Positions 1-7,946 of a stretch of 19,232 nt of DNA are shown in pieces. The position numbers and the translations under genes were made by a program. This DNA is from an uncultured Planctomycetaceae bacterium. GTDB lineage: Bacteria; Planctomycetota; Planctomycetia; Pirellulales; UBA1268. The notes under the pieces are model-generated. The model worked only from the letters and a program-made list of their open reading frames with translations. It did no database searches and was not told where the DNA came from. The DNA is taken from NCBI GenBank assembly GCA_937926325.1, contig CALAZQ010000223.1, positions 1 through 19,232 on the forward strand. Direction: 5' to 3'. How positions within the stretch are numbered: position 1 is the first letter of the stretch; each line of letters starts with the position of its first letter.

Positions 1-447
1 ACCATGAACGAGTTCTGGGGGAAGGTGCATTTCTTCCTCACGTTCGTGTTCCTCAACGGAACCTTCTTCACGATGCATATCCTCGGTGCCGTCGGCTTTC
101 CGCGGCGACTGGCTGATGCCTATCACTATGAAACGTTCCACCATCTGCAACCACTGAATGCCTTCATGACCTACTGTGCGATCGGCATGGTCGCGTCGCA
201 GATTATTTTTGCCGTGAACTTCTTTTGGAGCATGTTTTACGGCCCAGTGGCGGGCCGAAACCCTTGGAATGCCAACACCTTGGAGTGGACGGCGCCGAGC
301 CCCCCGGGGCATGGCAATTTCGACTTCCAGCCAATCGTGTATCGGGGGCCGTATGAGTACTCTGTGCCGGGGGTTGAGGGCGATCACCTGATGCAGACTG
401 ATCCCCCCAGTCAGACAGCGGCGGCCGCGGCGGCTGCCGCTCATTAG
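1..447 (+). CDS. ctaD: Cytochrome c oxidase subunit I, C-terminal part (partial)
   Basis: This is the 3' end of the gene for the catalytic heme-copper subunit of an aa3-type cytochrome c oxidase, an inner-membrane proton-pumping terminal oxidase. The frame is open from base 1, so the gene begins upstream and the ATG at 4 is internal. The visible 148 residues contain the last transmembrane helices typical of subunit I: a segment starting WGKVHFFLTFVFLNGTFF, the GFPRR motif that follows it, and a final helix around IGMVASQIIFAVNFFWSMFYG. The downstream NPWNANTLEWTAPSPP motif is a hallmark of the family. The heme and CuB ligands lie upstream of the window. The protein ends in an alanine run followed by His. 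The oxidase assembly genes follow, starting 69 bases downstream. Confidence 0.96.
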   Translation, partial: TMNEFWGKVHFFLTFVFLNGTFFTMHILGAVGFPRRLADAYHYETFHHLQPLNAFMTYCAIGMVASQIIFAVNFFWSMFYGPVAGRNPWNANTLEWTAPSPPGHGNFDFQPIVYRGPYEYSVPGVEGDHLMQTDPPSQTAAAAAAAAH

Positions 448-516
448 CGAAGTGGTTTCTGCCGATTTTGTTTTCACGTTCGCTCCTCAGACGCCGCCGT
501 TGCCAGAGTCTTTTCA

Positions 517-1557
517 ATGACAGACCGCCTCCGGAATTGGGTCTTTCCAGTTGCCTGCTGCCTCGTGGCGGTGACCGGGGTGCTGCTCACGTTCGGAGCA
601 CTGGTGACCACCTACGAGGCGGCGATGGCGGTGCCAGACTGGCCGGCAACCTACGGCCACAATATGTTCCTGTTCCCATTTGCCGACTGGTTTTTCGGCC
701 CTTGGGATCTTTTTCTGGAGCATGGGCACCGGCTGCTTGGGGCGACCGTCGGGCTGATCACACTCTGCCTGGTTGCCACGATCTGGTCCTCGCGGCAGCC
801 CTCCGCGGTGCGGGCGTTGGCCGTTGCGGCGGTGCTGCTCGTCGTGCTGCAAGGGGTGCTGGGCGGGCTGCGTGTGCTGCTTGACGACAAGACAATCGCG
901 AAAATTCACGCCTGTACGGGGCCGCTGTTCCTTGCTGTTGCCGTGGCGGTTGCAACACTGACATCGCCCTGGCTGCGGGGTCCAGCGGGCCGGCAGCCGA
1001 GCACCGGCGGGACGGAGCCGGTTTCGATCGGTGGTTGGCTTGCCGGTGGCTTGCTGGTGGCATCCTATGTTCAACTCGTGGCCGGCGCGCAGCTGCGGCA
1101 TCTCGACGCCACCGTGAGCCATGATGGATTCCGCTGGTTGGTGCTTCTCCATGTTGCCGGCGCGGCCGTCGTCACTGGGCTGAGTTTGGCTCTGGTTGGA
1201 AATGCCCTGGGAATGTTTTCCGGGAATGGGCAGTGTGGCGGACACAAGACCGCCATCAGGCGGTGGTCCGTTACGGTGGCGGGGCTGGTCGGCTGCCAGG
1301 TGGTGCTGGGCTGTCTGGCCTGGATCGTCAGCTGGGGAATGCCGCTGGGACTGCTCCCCGATGCATTGGTCGCAGCCCTTCCTGAACCGACCGGCGTGAC
1401 GGTCGCCCGGAGTGGATTTTCTGCTGTGGTCGTGACAGGCCACGTGCTGCTCGGCATGCTCATCTTGGCGGCCAGCGTCGTGCTCGCGATCGTCTCAGGT
1501 GGTCTTCCCCGGCTCGGGCTCTCGCCGCTGGCCTCAGGGCGGAGGGCGTGGGTATGA
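517..1557 (+). CDS. ctaA: Heme A synthase (COX15/CtaA family)
   Basis: The product oxidises the C8 methyl group of heme O to a formyl group, making heme A for the oxidase encoded around it. It has 346 residues and about eight hydrophobic segments, as expected for the family. Family motifs are visible: a TTYEAAMAVPDWPATYG segment after the first helix, EHGHRLLG (heme-ligand His), KIHACTGPLF, a second half with AGAQLRH and LLHVAGAAV, and a late VTGHVLLG His. The repeated His-bearing halves match the internal pseudo-duplication of CtaA. The ATG at 517 has only a weak ribosome site (AGAG), but the N-terminus starts exactly where the first helix is expected. The stop overlaps the next start as ATGA, so ctaB is probably translationally coupled. 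Confidence 0.93.
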   Translation: MTDRLRNWVFPVACCLVAVTGVLLTFGALVTTYEAAMAVPDWPATYGHNMFLFPFADWFFGPWDLFLEHGHRLLGATVGLITLCLVATIWSSRQPSAVRALAVAAVLLVVLQGVLGGLRVLLDDKTIAKIHACTGPLFLAVAVAVATLTSPWLRGPAGRQPSTGGTEPVSIGGWLAGGLLVASYVQLVAGAQLRHLDATVSHDGFRWLVLLHVAGAAVVTGLSLALVGNALGMFSGNGQCGGHKTAIRRWSVTVAGLVGCQVVLGCLAWIVSWGMPLGLLPDALVAALPEPTGVTVARSGFSAVVVTGHVLLGMLILAASVVLAIVSGGLPRLGLSPLASGRRAWV

Positions 1558-2585
1558 GCCGACTGGTAGCACCGGCTGCTCCTGTGGTCGGGGCTGGATA
1601 TTCGCAGCACACCTTGGACACCGCCGCGGGAGAATCGGCGCGGTCGATCACCAGCGAGATCACCGCCCTTGTTCGTCCCCGCATCGCTTTAATGGTGCTT
1701 GTGACCGTGTTTGCGGCGATGTGGCTGACCGCACGGCCGGGAACACTGCTCTGGTTGCCGGTTCTCGGCGTGCTGCTGGGTACTGGCCTCGTTGCAGCGA
1801 GTTCAAGTATCGCGAATCAGATTCTGGAGCGACACACCGATCGCCTGATGTCACGAACGGCAGACCGTCCACTGGCAGCCGGACGACTGTCGCCCGCACA
1901 GGCTTGGCTGCTGACTGCTGGCAGCCTCGCCGTTGGAATGGCACTTGTCGGCTGGTTGGGAGGCTCGGGGGCGGCCGTCGTTGCCTTCTCGACGTGGTTG
2001 ATCTACGTCGTCGCTTACACGCCGCTGAAGCGGCTTTCGCCGCTGAACACCGCGGTGGGGGCAATCGCCGGGAGCCTGCCGGTCGGTATCGGCTGGCTGG
2101 CGGCTGATGGGCCAGAGCGGTTGCTGGCGGGCGACGCTGCCGGCGGACTGGCCGCAGCGGCCCTGGGTACGGTGCTGTACCTTTGGCAGTTCCCGCACTT
2201 CATGGCGATCGCTTGGCTTTACCGCCGGCAGTACGCCGCCGCGGGGTTGCAGATGTTGACGGTCGCCGATCCGACCGGCCTTCGGGCGGCAGGACAGTCG
2301 CTTGCAGCGGCGATCGCACTGGTTCCGGTCAGTCTGGTGCTGGCAGTGCCGTCGGGGAGCATCCGGCTGTTTCTGGCGGCTGGGCTGGCGACGATTGTTT
2401 ATGCTATCGGGGCGGTTTGGTTTGCGGTCCATCGTGACGACCGATCGGCCCGATCGTTGCTGCTGACCTCGCTTGCGGTGCTCCTCGTCCTCATGGCTGC
2501 GGCCATTGGATTCGGTGGTCCCAGCGTTCAGCCGGTGAGCCCGCTGTTCGACGAGTTCAGATCACTTCCGCTGCTTCCTCGCTGA
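1554..2585 (+). CDS. ctaB: Protoheme IX farnesyltransferase (heme O synthase)
   Basis: This is a UbiA-superfamily membrane prenyltransferase that attaches farnesyl to heme B, giving heme O, the substrate of the CtaA enzyme encoded just upstream. The first Asp-rich motif begins at N88 with E92 and D96-R97-L98-M99, followed by RTADRPL; E92 stands where many homologs carry Asp. [11 protein letters not shown] and [11 protein letters not shown] are the other family signatures. There are about nine hydrophobic segments in 343 residues, a normal length. I chose the ATG at 1554, which overlaps the ctaA stop as ATGA and has GGAGGG 7 bases upstream. A GTG at 1548 in the same frame sits only 1 base after that site and is less likely. 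Confidence 0.94.
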   Translation: MSRLVAPAAPVVGAGYSQHTLDTAAGESARSITSEITALVRPRIALMVLVTVFAAMWLTARPGTLLWLPVLGVLLGTGLVAASSSIANQILERHTDRLMSRTADRPLAAGRLSPAQAWLLTAGSLAVGMALVGWLGGSGAAVVAFSTWLIYVVAYTPLKRLSPLNTAVGAIAGSLPVGIGWLAADGPERLLAGDAAGGLAAAALGTVLYLWQFPHFMAIAWLYRRQYAAAGLQMLTVADPTGLRAAGQSLAAAIALVPVSLVLAVPSGSIRLFLAAGLATIVYAIGAVWFAVHRDDRSARSLLLTSLAVLLVLMAAAIGFGGPSVQPVSPLFDEFRSLPLLPR

Positions 2586-2617
2586 ATCACTCTTTTCGAA
2601 AACCCGGGATTCTTCCC

Positions 2618-3559
2618 ATGAACGCCTCCGCCGCCTCAGTTGGACATGACGCCCACGGTCATCATGGTCCGGTCCTGCAGTATCAGCCGGGTCTGCCGCT
2701 TTCCCGTGGCAAGCTGATCATGTGGCTGTTTCTGTCAACTGAGATCATGTTTTTCGCGGCCTTGCTTGGCAGCTACGTGGTGTTGCGGTTCGGGGCCGCA
2801 GTCTGGCCCAAGCCGCACCATGTTCATCTGAGTGAACCCATCGGCGCCTTTAACACGTTTGTCCTGATTTGCTCCAGCGTTACGGTTGTGCTGGCGCTTG
2901 AAGCAGCCCGGGCCAACAAGCGGTCGCTGGCGAAAACCTGGATGCTGGCGACGCTGCTGCTGGGATCGTTCTTTCTCGGCATCAAGGCCTACGAATACGC
3001 CGCCAAGTTCAGCCATGGCATCTACCCGGCAGCCCCCCGCGGACTGATTTATGAGCGGCCCGACCTTTATTACGGCTCGGCTGTCCGGGCACGATTGGGT
3101 GAGCCGGCCATTATCGAGCAGATGAAGGAACTCAACGCTCGGCCCGAGTCTGAACTGACGCCCGACGAAGTAACCGGCCGTCGTCGGCTGCAGCAGGTTC
3201 GCGAAATGGCAATGGGTGCTGATCAGCAGGCCTTTGATATGGCGGTTATCGCCGATCAGGTGATGCCACTGCCGGATGACGCTGCCGGTGGGCACGGCCA
3301 TGGGGGGGGGCTCAACGAGACCTTTCCCTGGCTGCAACTGCCGATCGTGATTCCCGGGGGGAACATGTGGGCGAGCACTTATTTTTTACTCACGGGGTTC
3401 CATGCCATTCATGTCATCGTCGGCCTGATTGTCTTTGGCATCCTGCTGCTTTACGACCTCGGTCCGAAGCATGCCGGGATGATCGAAAATGCCGGGCTTT
3501 ATTGGCACTTTGTTGACCTTGTCTGGATCTTCCTGTTCCCCCTGCTGTATCTCTTTTGA
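2618..3559 (+). CDS. ctaE: Cytochrome c oxidase subunit III, with enlarged loop
   Basis: Subunit III of the heme-copper oxidase is a membrane protein that stabilises the catalytic core. At 313 residues it is longer than compact five-helix bacterial forms. Recognisable parts are [22 protein letters not shown] near the N-terminus, the [11 protein letters not shown] helix, [10 protein letters not shown], the [15 protein letters not shown] helix with its His pair, and the C-terminal [18 protein letters not shown]. Between the third and fourth helices lies a hydrophilic stretch (roughly residues 127-235), charged in the middle and ending in a Gly/His run. The His-rich N-terminus (GHDAHGHH) is also notable. 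The gene sits 32 bases after ctaB. No strong ribosome site is visible before the ATG. Confidence 0.94.
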   Translation: MNASAASVGHDAHGHHGPVLQYQPGLPLSRGKLIMWLFLSTEIMFFAALLGSYVVLRFGAAVWPKPHHVHLSEPIGAFNTFVLICSSVTVVLALEAARANKRSLAKTWMLATLLLGSFFLGIKAYEYAAKFSHGIYPAAPRGLIYERPDLYYGSAVRARLGEPAIIEQMKELNARPESELTPDEVTGRRRLQQVREMAMGADQQAFDMAVIADQVMPLPDDAAGGHGHGGGLNETFPWLQLPIVIPGGNMWASTYFLLTGFHAIHVIVGLIVFGILLLYDLGPKHAGMIENAGLYWHFVDLVWIFLFPLLYLF

Positions 3560-3607
3560 CGGCAGCGGAGCCGTTTCAACGTCGCCGTATTACTGCGAGG
3601 CTTCACC

Positions 3608-4138
3608 ATGTCGACACCAGCTCCCCACGATCCAGCCGCTGCCCACGGCCCGATCACCGCACCTGGGCAACTCGCCGAAACCCCGGCCCTCGAGGGAGAT
3701 ACAGCGGCCGGGCATGCGACCGTCCACGGTGACGAGAGCCATGGCGGCCTGGGCCTGTATCTCGCCGTCTTCGCAGCCCTCTGCTTTCTCACGACGATGT
3801 CGTTTTTCACCTATTCGTCTTACTGGCCCTGGCGGGACGAGCCTCAGGTGGGCTGGGCCTTCATGATGGCGGTCTCTTGTACGAAGGCGTTGCTGGTGGT
3901 TTTGTTCTTCATGCACGTGCTTTGGGAGGCAAATTGGAAATATGTACTCACGATCCCGGCGGCAATGATGGCGATTTTCCTCGCGGTCATGTTGATTCCG
4001 GATATCGGGCTGCGGAACCGAATGGTTTCTCAGGAACGAGCCCTGCACATGGCCAGGCCTGCTGATGTTTTGTTGCTCGAACAGGCTGCCAGTGCGGCCG
4101 AAGAAGGTGCTGACCATGTGGGCAACCATGACCACTGA
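3608..4138 (+). CDS. Cytochrome c oxidase subunit IV-like (prokaryotic COX4 family)
   Basis: This is a small accessory subunit of the oxidase. The 176 residues begin with a hydrophilic His/Pro/Ala-rich leader of about 45 residues. Three transmembrane helices follow, starting at LGLYLAVFAALCFLTTMSFF, VGWAFMMAVSCTKALLVVLFFMHV and WKYVLTIPAAMMAIFLAVMLI. The KALLVVLFFMHV stretch with an FMH motif is the usual signature of the prokaryotic subunit IV / caa3-type family. A CGAGG site lies 7 bases before the ATG. The C-terminus is acidic and ends in HDH, and it overlaps the start of the Sco gene by 23 bases. Its position directly after subunit III is typical. Confidence 0.85.
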   Translation: MSTPAPHDPAAAHGPITAPGQLAETPALEGDTAAGHATVHGDESHGGLGLYLAVFAALCFLTTMSFFTYSSYWPWRDEPQVGWAFMMAVSCTKALLVVLFFMHVLWEANWKYVLTIPAAMMAIFLAVMLIPDIGLRNRMVSQERALHMARPADVLLLEQAASAAEEGADHVGNHDH

Positions 4139-4769
4139 ACGGCGACCGCTCGTTGGCTCCCGCGTCTACGGAATGATCTGGCTCGCTGTGGCAGTTGGAC
4201 TGGCGGTCACCGGCTGTGGTGCCGGGCAACGGCCCACCGGGACGCCCGACCGCGGAGCGGAGCCTGAGGCAACTGCGGATCAGTCTCCGCCCGGAGCGGT
4301 TGCCGAACGGTTTCAACTCACCGATCAGCAGGGCAGGCCATTCGACTCGGCAGGATTGGCTGGAAAGGTCTGGATGGGAAGCATCTTTTTTGCCAACTGT
4401 CCCGGCCCCTGTTTTCGTGAGAATCAGGCGATTGCCGACATCATCCGGGAGATCGACGATCCCGAGTTTGTGGCGGTCAGCCTCACCTGTGATCCTGACA
4501 ACGATACCCCCGAGGTCCTCGAGCACTATGCCTCCCGGTTCGAGGCGGACCCTGACCACTGGAAATTTCTGACCGGTGACATGGAGGTGATCAAACGGGT
4601 TGGCATGGAGACCTTCAAATTGCCGGTTGAGGTCGGTGTGCACTCCGAACGCGGCGTGGTGTTTGACCGGCAGGGACGAATGCGAGGCAGCTATCATTTG
4701 CTTCAGGAAGACCGGGTGCAGCGGCTGAAGAAGCTGATCCGCGACGTGTTGGCCGAGGACTCGCCGTGA
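4116..4769 (+). CDS. SCO1/SenC-type copper chaperone lipoprotein
   Basis: Sco proteins bind copper through two Cys and one His and help build the CuA site of cytochrome oxidase. Here the motif is C95-P-G-P-C99 with the candidate third ligand H176, in a thioredoxin-like fold of the usual size. Other family landmarks are LTCDPDNDTPEVL and FDRQGRMRGSYH. The N-terminus has a hydrophobic segment ending VTGC34, a plausible lipobox, so the mature protein is probably a lipoprotein on the outer face of the inner membrane. I chose the ATG at 4116 because AAGAAGG lies about 8 bases upstream; a start at 4065 would add 17 residues inside the preceding gene. An ATG at 4128 is also possible. The stop overlaps the next GTG start. 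Confidence 0.91.
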   Translation: MWATMTTERRPLVGSRVYGMIWLAVAVGLAVTGCGAGQRPTGTPDRGAEPEATADQSPPGAVAERFQLTDQQGRPFDSAGLAGKVWMGSIFFANCPGPCFRENQAIADIIREIDDPEFVAVSLTCDPDNDTPEVLEHYASRFEADPDHWKFLTGDMEVIKRVGMETFKLPVEVGVHSERGVVFDRQGRMRGSYHLLQEDRVQRLKKLIRDVLAEDSP

Positions 4770-5254
4770 ACACGCTCGCGCCGCTGCTTGCCGTCCATCC
4801 GCTGGCGACTCTCAATGCGGTGCTCAATGCGGTGGCCACCGTGCTGCTGACGGCCGGCTGGATTTTCATCGCCCGCGGGAACTGGCGAGCCCATCGCTCA
4901 GCTATGGTGGCCGCCTTTGTCGTTTCGGCCTGCTTCCTCGTGTCGTATCTCACCTATCACTACCTCGTGGGGCATGTTGGCTTTGCAGGGCAGGGGGCTA
5001 TCCGAGTCGTCTATCTGGCCATCCTGCTGACCCACATCGTTCTCGCGGTGGCGGTGCCCGTTCTGGCGATCGCGATGTTTGTGCTGGCCTGGCGGGGCAG
5101 GTGGCGACAGCATCGGCTGCTGGGCCGGATCACCCTGCCAATCTGGCTTTACGTCTCTGTTACGGGGGTGATCATCTATCTGATGGTCTACCACCTCTAC
5201 CCAGCCCCGCCGGAGGCCCTCGCCGGCGGGCTGATGGGTATAATCGAGATATGA
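4766..5254 (+). CDS. DUF420 family membrane protein, probable oxidase assembly factor
   Basis: This 162-residue protein has four to five transmembrane helices and matches the DUF420 family by its overall pattern: LNAVATVLLTAGW, YLTYHYLVG, VVYLAILLTHIVLA, then RWRQHRLLGRITLPIWLYV and a final YLMVYHLYP helix. The conserved His residues in YHY, THI, QHR and YHLY could bind heme or metal. As I recall, the Bacillus and Staphylococcus relatives (YozB/CtaM) are needed for aa3-type oxidase activity, so an assembly role fits this operon. The start is a GTG overlapping the Sco stop as GTGA, with GAGG 7 bases upstream. Its stop overlaps the next ATG. Confidence 0.85.
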   Translation: MNTLAPLLAVHPLATLNAVLNAVATVLLTAGWIFIARGNWRAHRSAMVAAFVVSACFLVSYLTYHYLVGHVGFAGQGAIRVVYLAILLTHIVLAVAVPVLAIAMFVLAWRGRWRQHRLLGRITLPIWLYVSVTGVIIYLMVYHLYPAPPEALAGGLMGIIEI

Positions 5255-5580
5255 GGTTGCGTCACGCTCATCTCGTTCTTGCCACCTGTCTGCTGGTGCT
5301 GCTCCTCGCAGGATCGGTAGAGGCATGCCCGACCTGTAAGGACGGGCTCGCGGCTGCCGACTCGCAGGGGGCGAACATCGCCCGCGGCTATTTCTATAGC
5401 ATCCTCCTCATGCTGGCGATGCCCTTCACCCTGGCGGGATCGTTCGGGCTTTACGTCTGGAGGGAGTATCGTCGTCAGCAGCAGGCCGAACCAGGCTCGC
5501 TGCCTGGAGCCTCGGTTGGAGCCGCTGGAACTGCTGGTGACTTCGACCTGAACGCTGGCTTGCATCAGCGTTCGTCGTGA
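5251..5580 (+). CDS. Small exported CxxC membrane protein of the cox operon
   Basis: I do not recognise a named family. The 109-residue protein starts with a clear signal peptide (MRLRHAH then a hydrophobic core ending SVEA) followed at once by CPTC, so the mature protein would begin with a Cys-Pro-Thr-Cys pair on the outer face of the membrane. A single transmembrane helix follows (YFYSILLMLAMPFTLAGSFG) and then a charged, flexible C-terminal tail. The start is an ATG overlapping the DUF420 stop as ATGA. With Sco and DUF420 directly upstream, a role in copper delivery or in keeping thiols reduced during CuA assembly is an inference. V-E-A-C is a poor lipobox, so signal peptidase I cleavage is more likely than lipidation. 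Confidence 0.78.
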   Translation: MRLRHAHLVLATCLLVLLLAGSVEACPTCKDGLAAADSQGANIARGYFYSILLMLAMPFTLAGSFGLYVWREYRRQQQAEPGSLPGASVGAAGTAGDFDLNAGLHQRSS

Positions 5581-6977
5581 GGCTGCCTTTGCCTGGGCCG
5601 CCGGCTGGGGGCCGGCTTTGCTGGCTGCTTGCCGTCATCGTCCTGCCGGGGTGGGCCGTCGTTGCCGAGGCGAACCCGCAATCGCTTGAGGGTTATCTCG
5701 CCGCTTGGCAACTGGCCGCGGCTGATCGTGAGGTGCTGATCGAGCTCTTGCCGGGCAGAACGCCCGCTGCGGCGGCACCACCTGCTGCGTTAAACCTGCT
5801 GATCCGACTGCTCGATCGTTTGCAGGCCGCCCCGCAGGACTGGCAGCAGGCCTGGCGGGAGCAGGCGTTGCCGGCCCCCGCTGTCGACCTGGCTGAGTGC
5901 CTTGAGCAGAGTCGCCCGGTAAGGCTCTCCGGCCGGGCTGTCGAGACCAGGCAGGTTGGCCTGCCCGATGAACTCGCCGAGATCGCCGGCCGCAGTGCTT
6001 TGAGCCTCGTGCGGTTGCAGCAGGACGCCGGGCCCGATGTCTGGCTGGTGGTTCCTCAGCAGCCGACCGGCTGGCCCGCCGCTGGCCGGCTCAATGAGCG
6101 GGCCGCGAGTGAGGCATTGCTGATTACCGGCCCAGCGGCTGTGGGGCCGGGGGGGGTGGACCTGCTGGCGGTGTCACTGCGGCTGTCCTGGTGGCCCGAC
6201 ACGCCGCTTGCGGATGCCGGGATGGACTATGGGCTATTCACCAGCGTTGTCGACGGTCGTCCGCTGGCCGCAGCAGAGGCAGAAGCCTTTTACAACTGTC
6301 TGGAGGCGAGCAAACAGCTGGCCCCCACGGCTGAGATGCGGCCCCTGCCAGCCGCCGATCTCGTACCCCTGATCGACCCCAGAGCAGGCTGGTTTGCGGC
6401 CCACCGCGGCGACCGGCTGGTGCTCGAGGGGACGGCTCGGCGGATCACCAGGATTGCAGTAACGTCGGAGCGTTGGCAGAAGCTGATCGGCCAGGACCAC
6501 TATTGGGAGCTCTTTCTTTTTGTTTCGACGCCGCTGATCGAGATTGCCGGAAAGATGCAGGAGTCATACCCCGTTGTCTGCTGCTGCCTCGATCTGCCAC
6601 CGGGGCTGCCCACCGGCGATCAGGTGACAGAGCGGCTGCGGCTGGCCGGGTTCGGCTTCAAGCGGTATCGCTACGAAACGCGGCAGCAGCAGGGGCCGGC
6701 TGCGGCCCTGGTCCGCGAGTCACCTCTGCTGCTGGCCGGTCGGCCACTCTGGCTGCCGGCGGCGGCGGCCGCCCAACTGCCGGTGTGGCTGCGGTGGCTT
6801 CCGGTCGCCTTGGCAGTGGCTGCCGCTTTCCTGCTGTGGCAACGATCGTGGCGGCGGCGGCCACCAGCCGCAGCACTCCCCGATCGGATTGAGCTGCCGC
6901 TCACGGCGACCGCTGACCCGCTGCACGGGAAGGCTGAAAAAACAAAAATTGGCACAGGTCCGCCTGTCGATCAGTGA
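5577..6977 (+). CDS. Exported membrane-anchored protein with two OB-like segments, last cox operon gene
   Basis: No named function is recognised. The 466-residue protein has an N-terminal signal sequence (CWLLAVIVLPGWAVVAEA), a large non-cytoplasmic part, and one C-terminal helix (about residues 401-422, LRWLPVALAVAAAFLLW) followed by a basic tail. Two segments look alike: about residues 108-210 (PVRLSGRAVETR then SLRLSWWP) and about 264-395 (HRGDRLVLEGTARRITRI, YWELFLFVS, DLPPGLPTGD, GFGFKRYRYE, SPLLLAGRPLWLP). The second resembles OB-fold-like repeats that I recall from planctomycete exported proteins. A CCC triplet lies in the second. The start is a GTG overlapping the preceding stop as GTGA, so the gene is joined to the oxidase operon and may serve its assembly or stability. 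Confidence 0.72.
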   Translation: MRLPLPGPPAGGRLCWLLAVIVLPGWAVVAEANPQSLEGYLAAWQLAAADREVLIELLPGRTPAAAAPPAALNLLIRLLDRLQAAPQDWQQAWREQALPAPAVDLAECLEQSRPVRLSGRAVETRQVGLPDELAEIAGRSALSLVRLQQDAGPDVWLVVPQQPTGWPAAGRLNERAASEALLITGPAAVGPGGVDLLAVSLRLSWWPDTPLADAGMDYGLFTSVVDGRPLAAAEAEAFYNCLEASKQLAPTAEMRPLPAADLVPLIDPRAGWFAAHRGDRLVLEGTARRITRIAVTSERWQKLIGQDHYWELFLFVSTPLIEIAGKMQESYPVVCCCLDLPPGLPTGDQVTERLRLAGFGFKRYRYETRQQQGPAAALVRESPLLLAGRPLWLPAAAAAQLPVWLRWLPVALAVAAAFLLWQRSWRRRPPAAALPDRIELPLTATADPLHGKAEKTKIGTGPPVDQ

Positions 6978-7057
6978 AGAACAGGGAGCTGCCAGGCTGC
7001 CTGCCTTGCGCCACTTCGCCAGCGTGTGGCGGGGCTGTGCGGATCCTGATCCTGCCA

Positions 7058-7086
7058 TTGTCCGCTCGCCGGCACTCCGCTAGAAA
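7058..7086 (+). promoter_or_regulatory. Candidate sigma-70-type promoter before the export-gate locus
   Basis: TTGTCC (7058-7063) and TAGAAA (7081-7086) are separated by exactly 17 bases, 58 bases before the ATG at 7145. Each hexamer departs from consensus by two positions. It lies in the 167-base gap (6978-7144) between the oxidase operon and the next gene, the only sizeable gap on this strand between them. Chance matches are common, so this is only a candidate. Confidence 0.3.
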
Positions 7087-7144
7087 CCGGCCCGCGACAG
7101 CCGCCGAAGGCTGCCGCGTGGCCGAGCATGCAGAGGAGCCGTCA

Positions 7145-7879
7145 ATGAAACAGGGTCTCAGCAAATGCCAGGAACGCCCCATGGTTGCTGGCCGTATCGG
7201 TCCGGCAGCGGTGGAGGAGCGAACGTCCCGAGGTCCCGCAGCCGGGCTGCCATCCACGGACAGGCGAGACGACCAGGTCTTCCTGCCGCTGGGGTATGAG
7301 CCTGGCTACGACTACCCGCTGCTGGTCTGGCTGCCCGACAGCCGGGACGAGCGTTTCGATCTTGGCCGAACGATGTCCCGGCTGAGCCTGCGGAACTATC
7401 TCGCCGTCCGCGCCAGCGGAACCAGTGTTGAGGCCTGCTGGGCTGCCATCGAGCGGATGTCCGATCGTTACAGTGTGCACCCGCAGCGGATCCATCTCGT
7501 CGGCGCCGGTGACGGTGGCGAGGCTGCCTTCCGAATTGCCTGTCGAGAGCCGAACGCACTTGCCGGGGTCGTTTCGATCGCCGGCAAGTTTCCGCTCAAT
7601 GAAGGGCTCTTCGGCCGGCTTGCTGAAGTCCGCAGCCTGCCGATGCTGCTCTGTTGTACGGCTGAGCCAATTGAGCCGACGTCCCCGACCACTGCCGATG
7701 TCGATCGTACCCTGCGGCTGTTTCATGCCGCCGGAGGGCAGCTTGGCCTGCGGATCTACCCCGCGGCGAGCGGCCGGCAGTGCCTCTCCCGCAGCCGGGC
7801 GGTGCTGCGGGACATCGACCGCTGGGTCATGGACGGCGTCAGCCGTGGCCCGCTGACACTGGCTGCCGCCAGCGTTTGA
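7145..7879 (+). CDS. Alpha/beta-hydrolase-fold protein with lost catalytic residues
   Basis: The 244-residue protein resembles the phospholipase/carboxylesterase branch of alpha/beta hydrolases: FLPLGYEPGYDYPLLVWLP (strands around the oxyanion region), SVHPQRIHLVG leading into the nucleophile elbow, FRIACREPNALAGVVSIAG, and a C-terminal DIDRWVMDGV helix. The active site looks dead. The usual G-x-S-x-G-G elbow reads G120-A-G-D-G-G125, so the Ser is replaced by Gly122 (or, shifted by one, Asp123). The LHG oxyanion motif reads LPD, and the Gly-His expected near residue 210 reads SGRQ. A scaffold or regulatory role is an inference. AGAGGAG lies 6 bases before the ATG at 7145. The same frame extends back to 6974, but without family-like sequence. 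It is the first gene of the run leading into fliF. Confidence 0.72.
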   Translation: MKQGLSKCQERPMVAGRIGPAAVEERTSRGPAAGLPSTDRRDDQVFLPLGYEPGYDYPLLVWLPDSRDERFDLGRTMSRLSLRNYLAVRASGTSVEACWAAIERMSDRYSVHPQRIHLVGAGDGGEAAFRIACREPNALAGVVSIAGKFPLNEGLFGRLAEVRSLPMLLCCTAEPIEPTSPTTADVDRTLRLFHAAGGQLGLRIYPAASGRQCLSRSRAVLRDIDRWVMDGVSRGPLTLAAASV

Positions 7880-7946
7880 CAATCACGTTCCCTCCGCCGC
7901 GACCTGCTGTCGGTTTGCGGTTGTCACCAATGCCGCCGAGGTCTTC

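Noticed and set aside
5310..5340. Lipoprotein signal in the CxxC protein (VEAC)
   Set aside because: Glu at position -2 is atypical for a lipobox; ordinary signal peptidase cleavage after VEA is more likely.
6949..6964. Sigma-54-like promoter (TTGGCAC then GC) near the end of the cox operon
   Set aside because: The GG and GC doublets are 9 rather than 10 bases apart, and the match lies inside the coding sequence.
7098..7113. Hairpin CAGCC-GCCGAA-GGCTG as a terminator of the cox operon
   Set aside because: The stem is only 5 base pairs and no T-run follows.
7496..7520. Active esterase reading of the alpha/beta hydrolase
   Set aside because: The Ser of the elbow, the LHG motif and the C-terminal His are all replaced.
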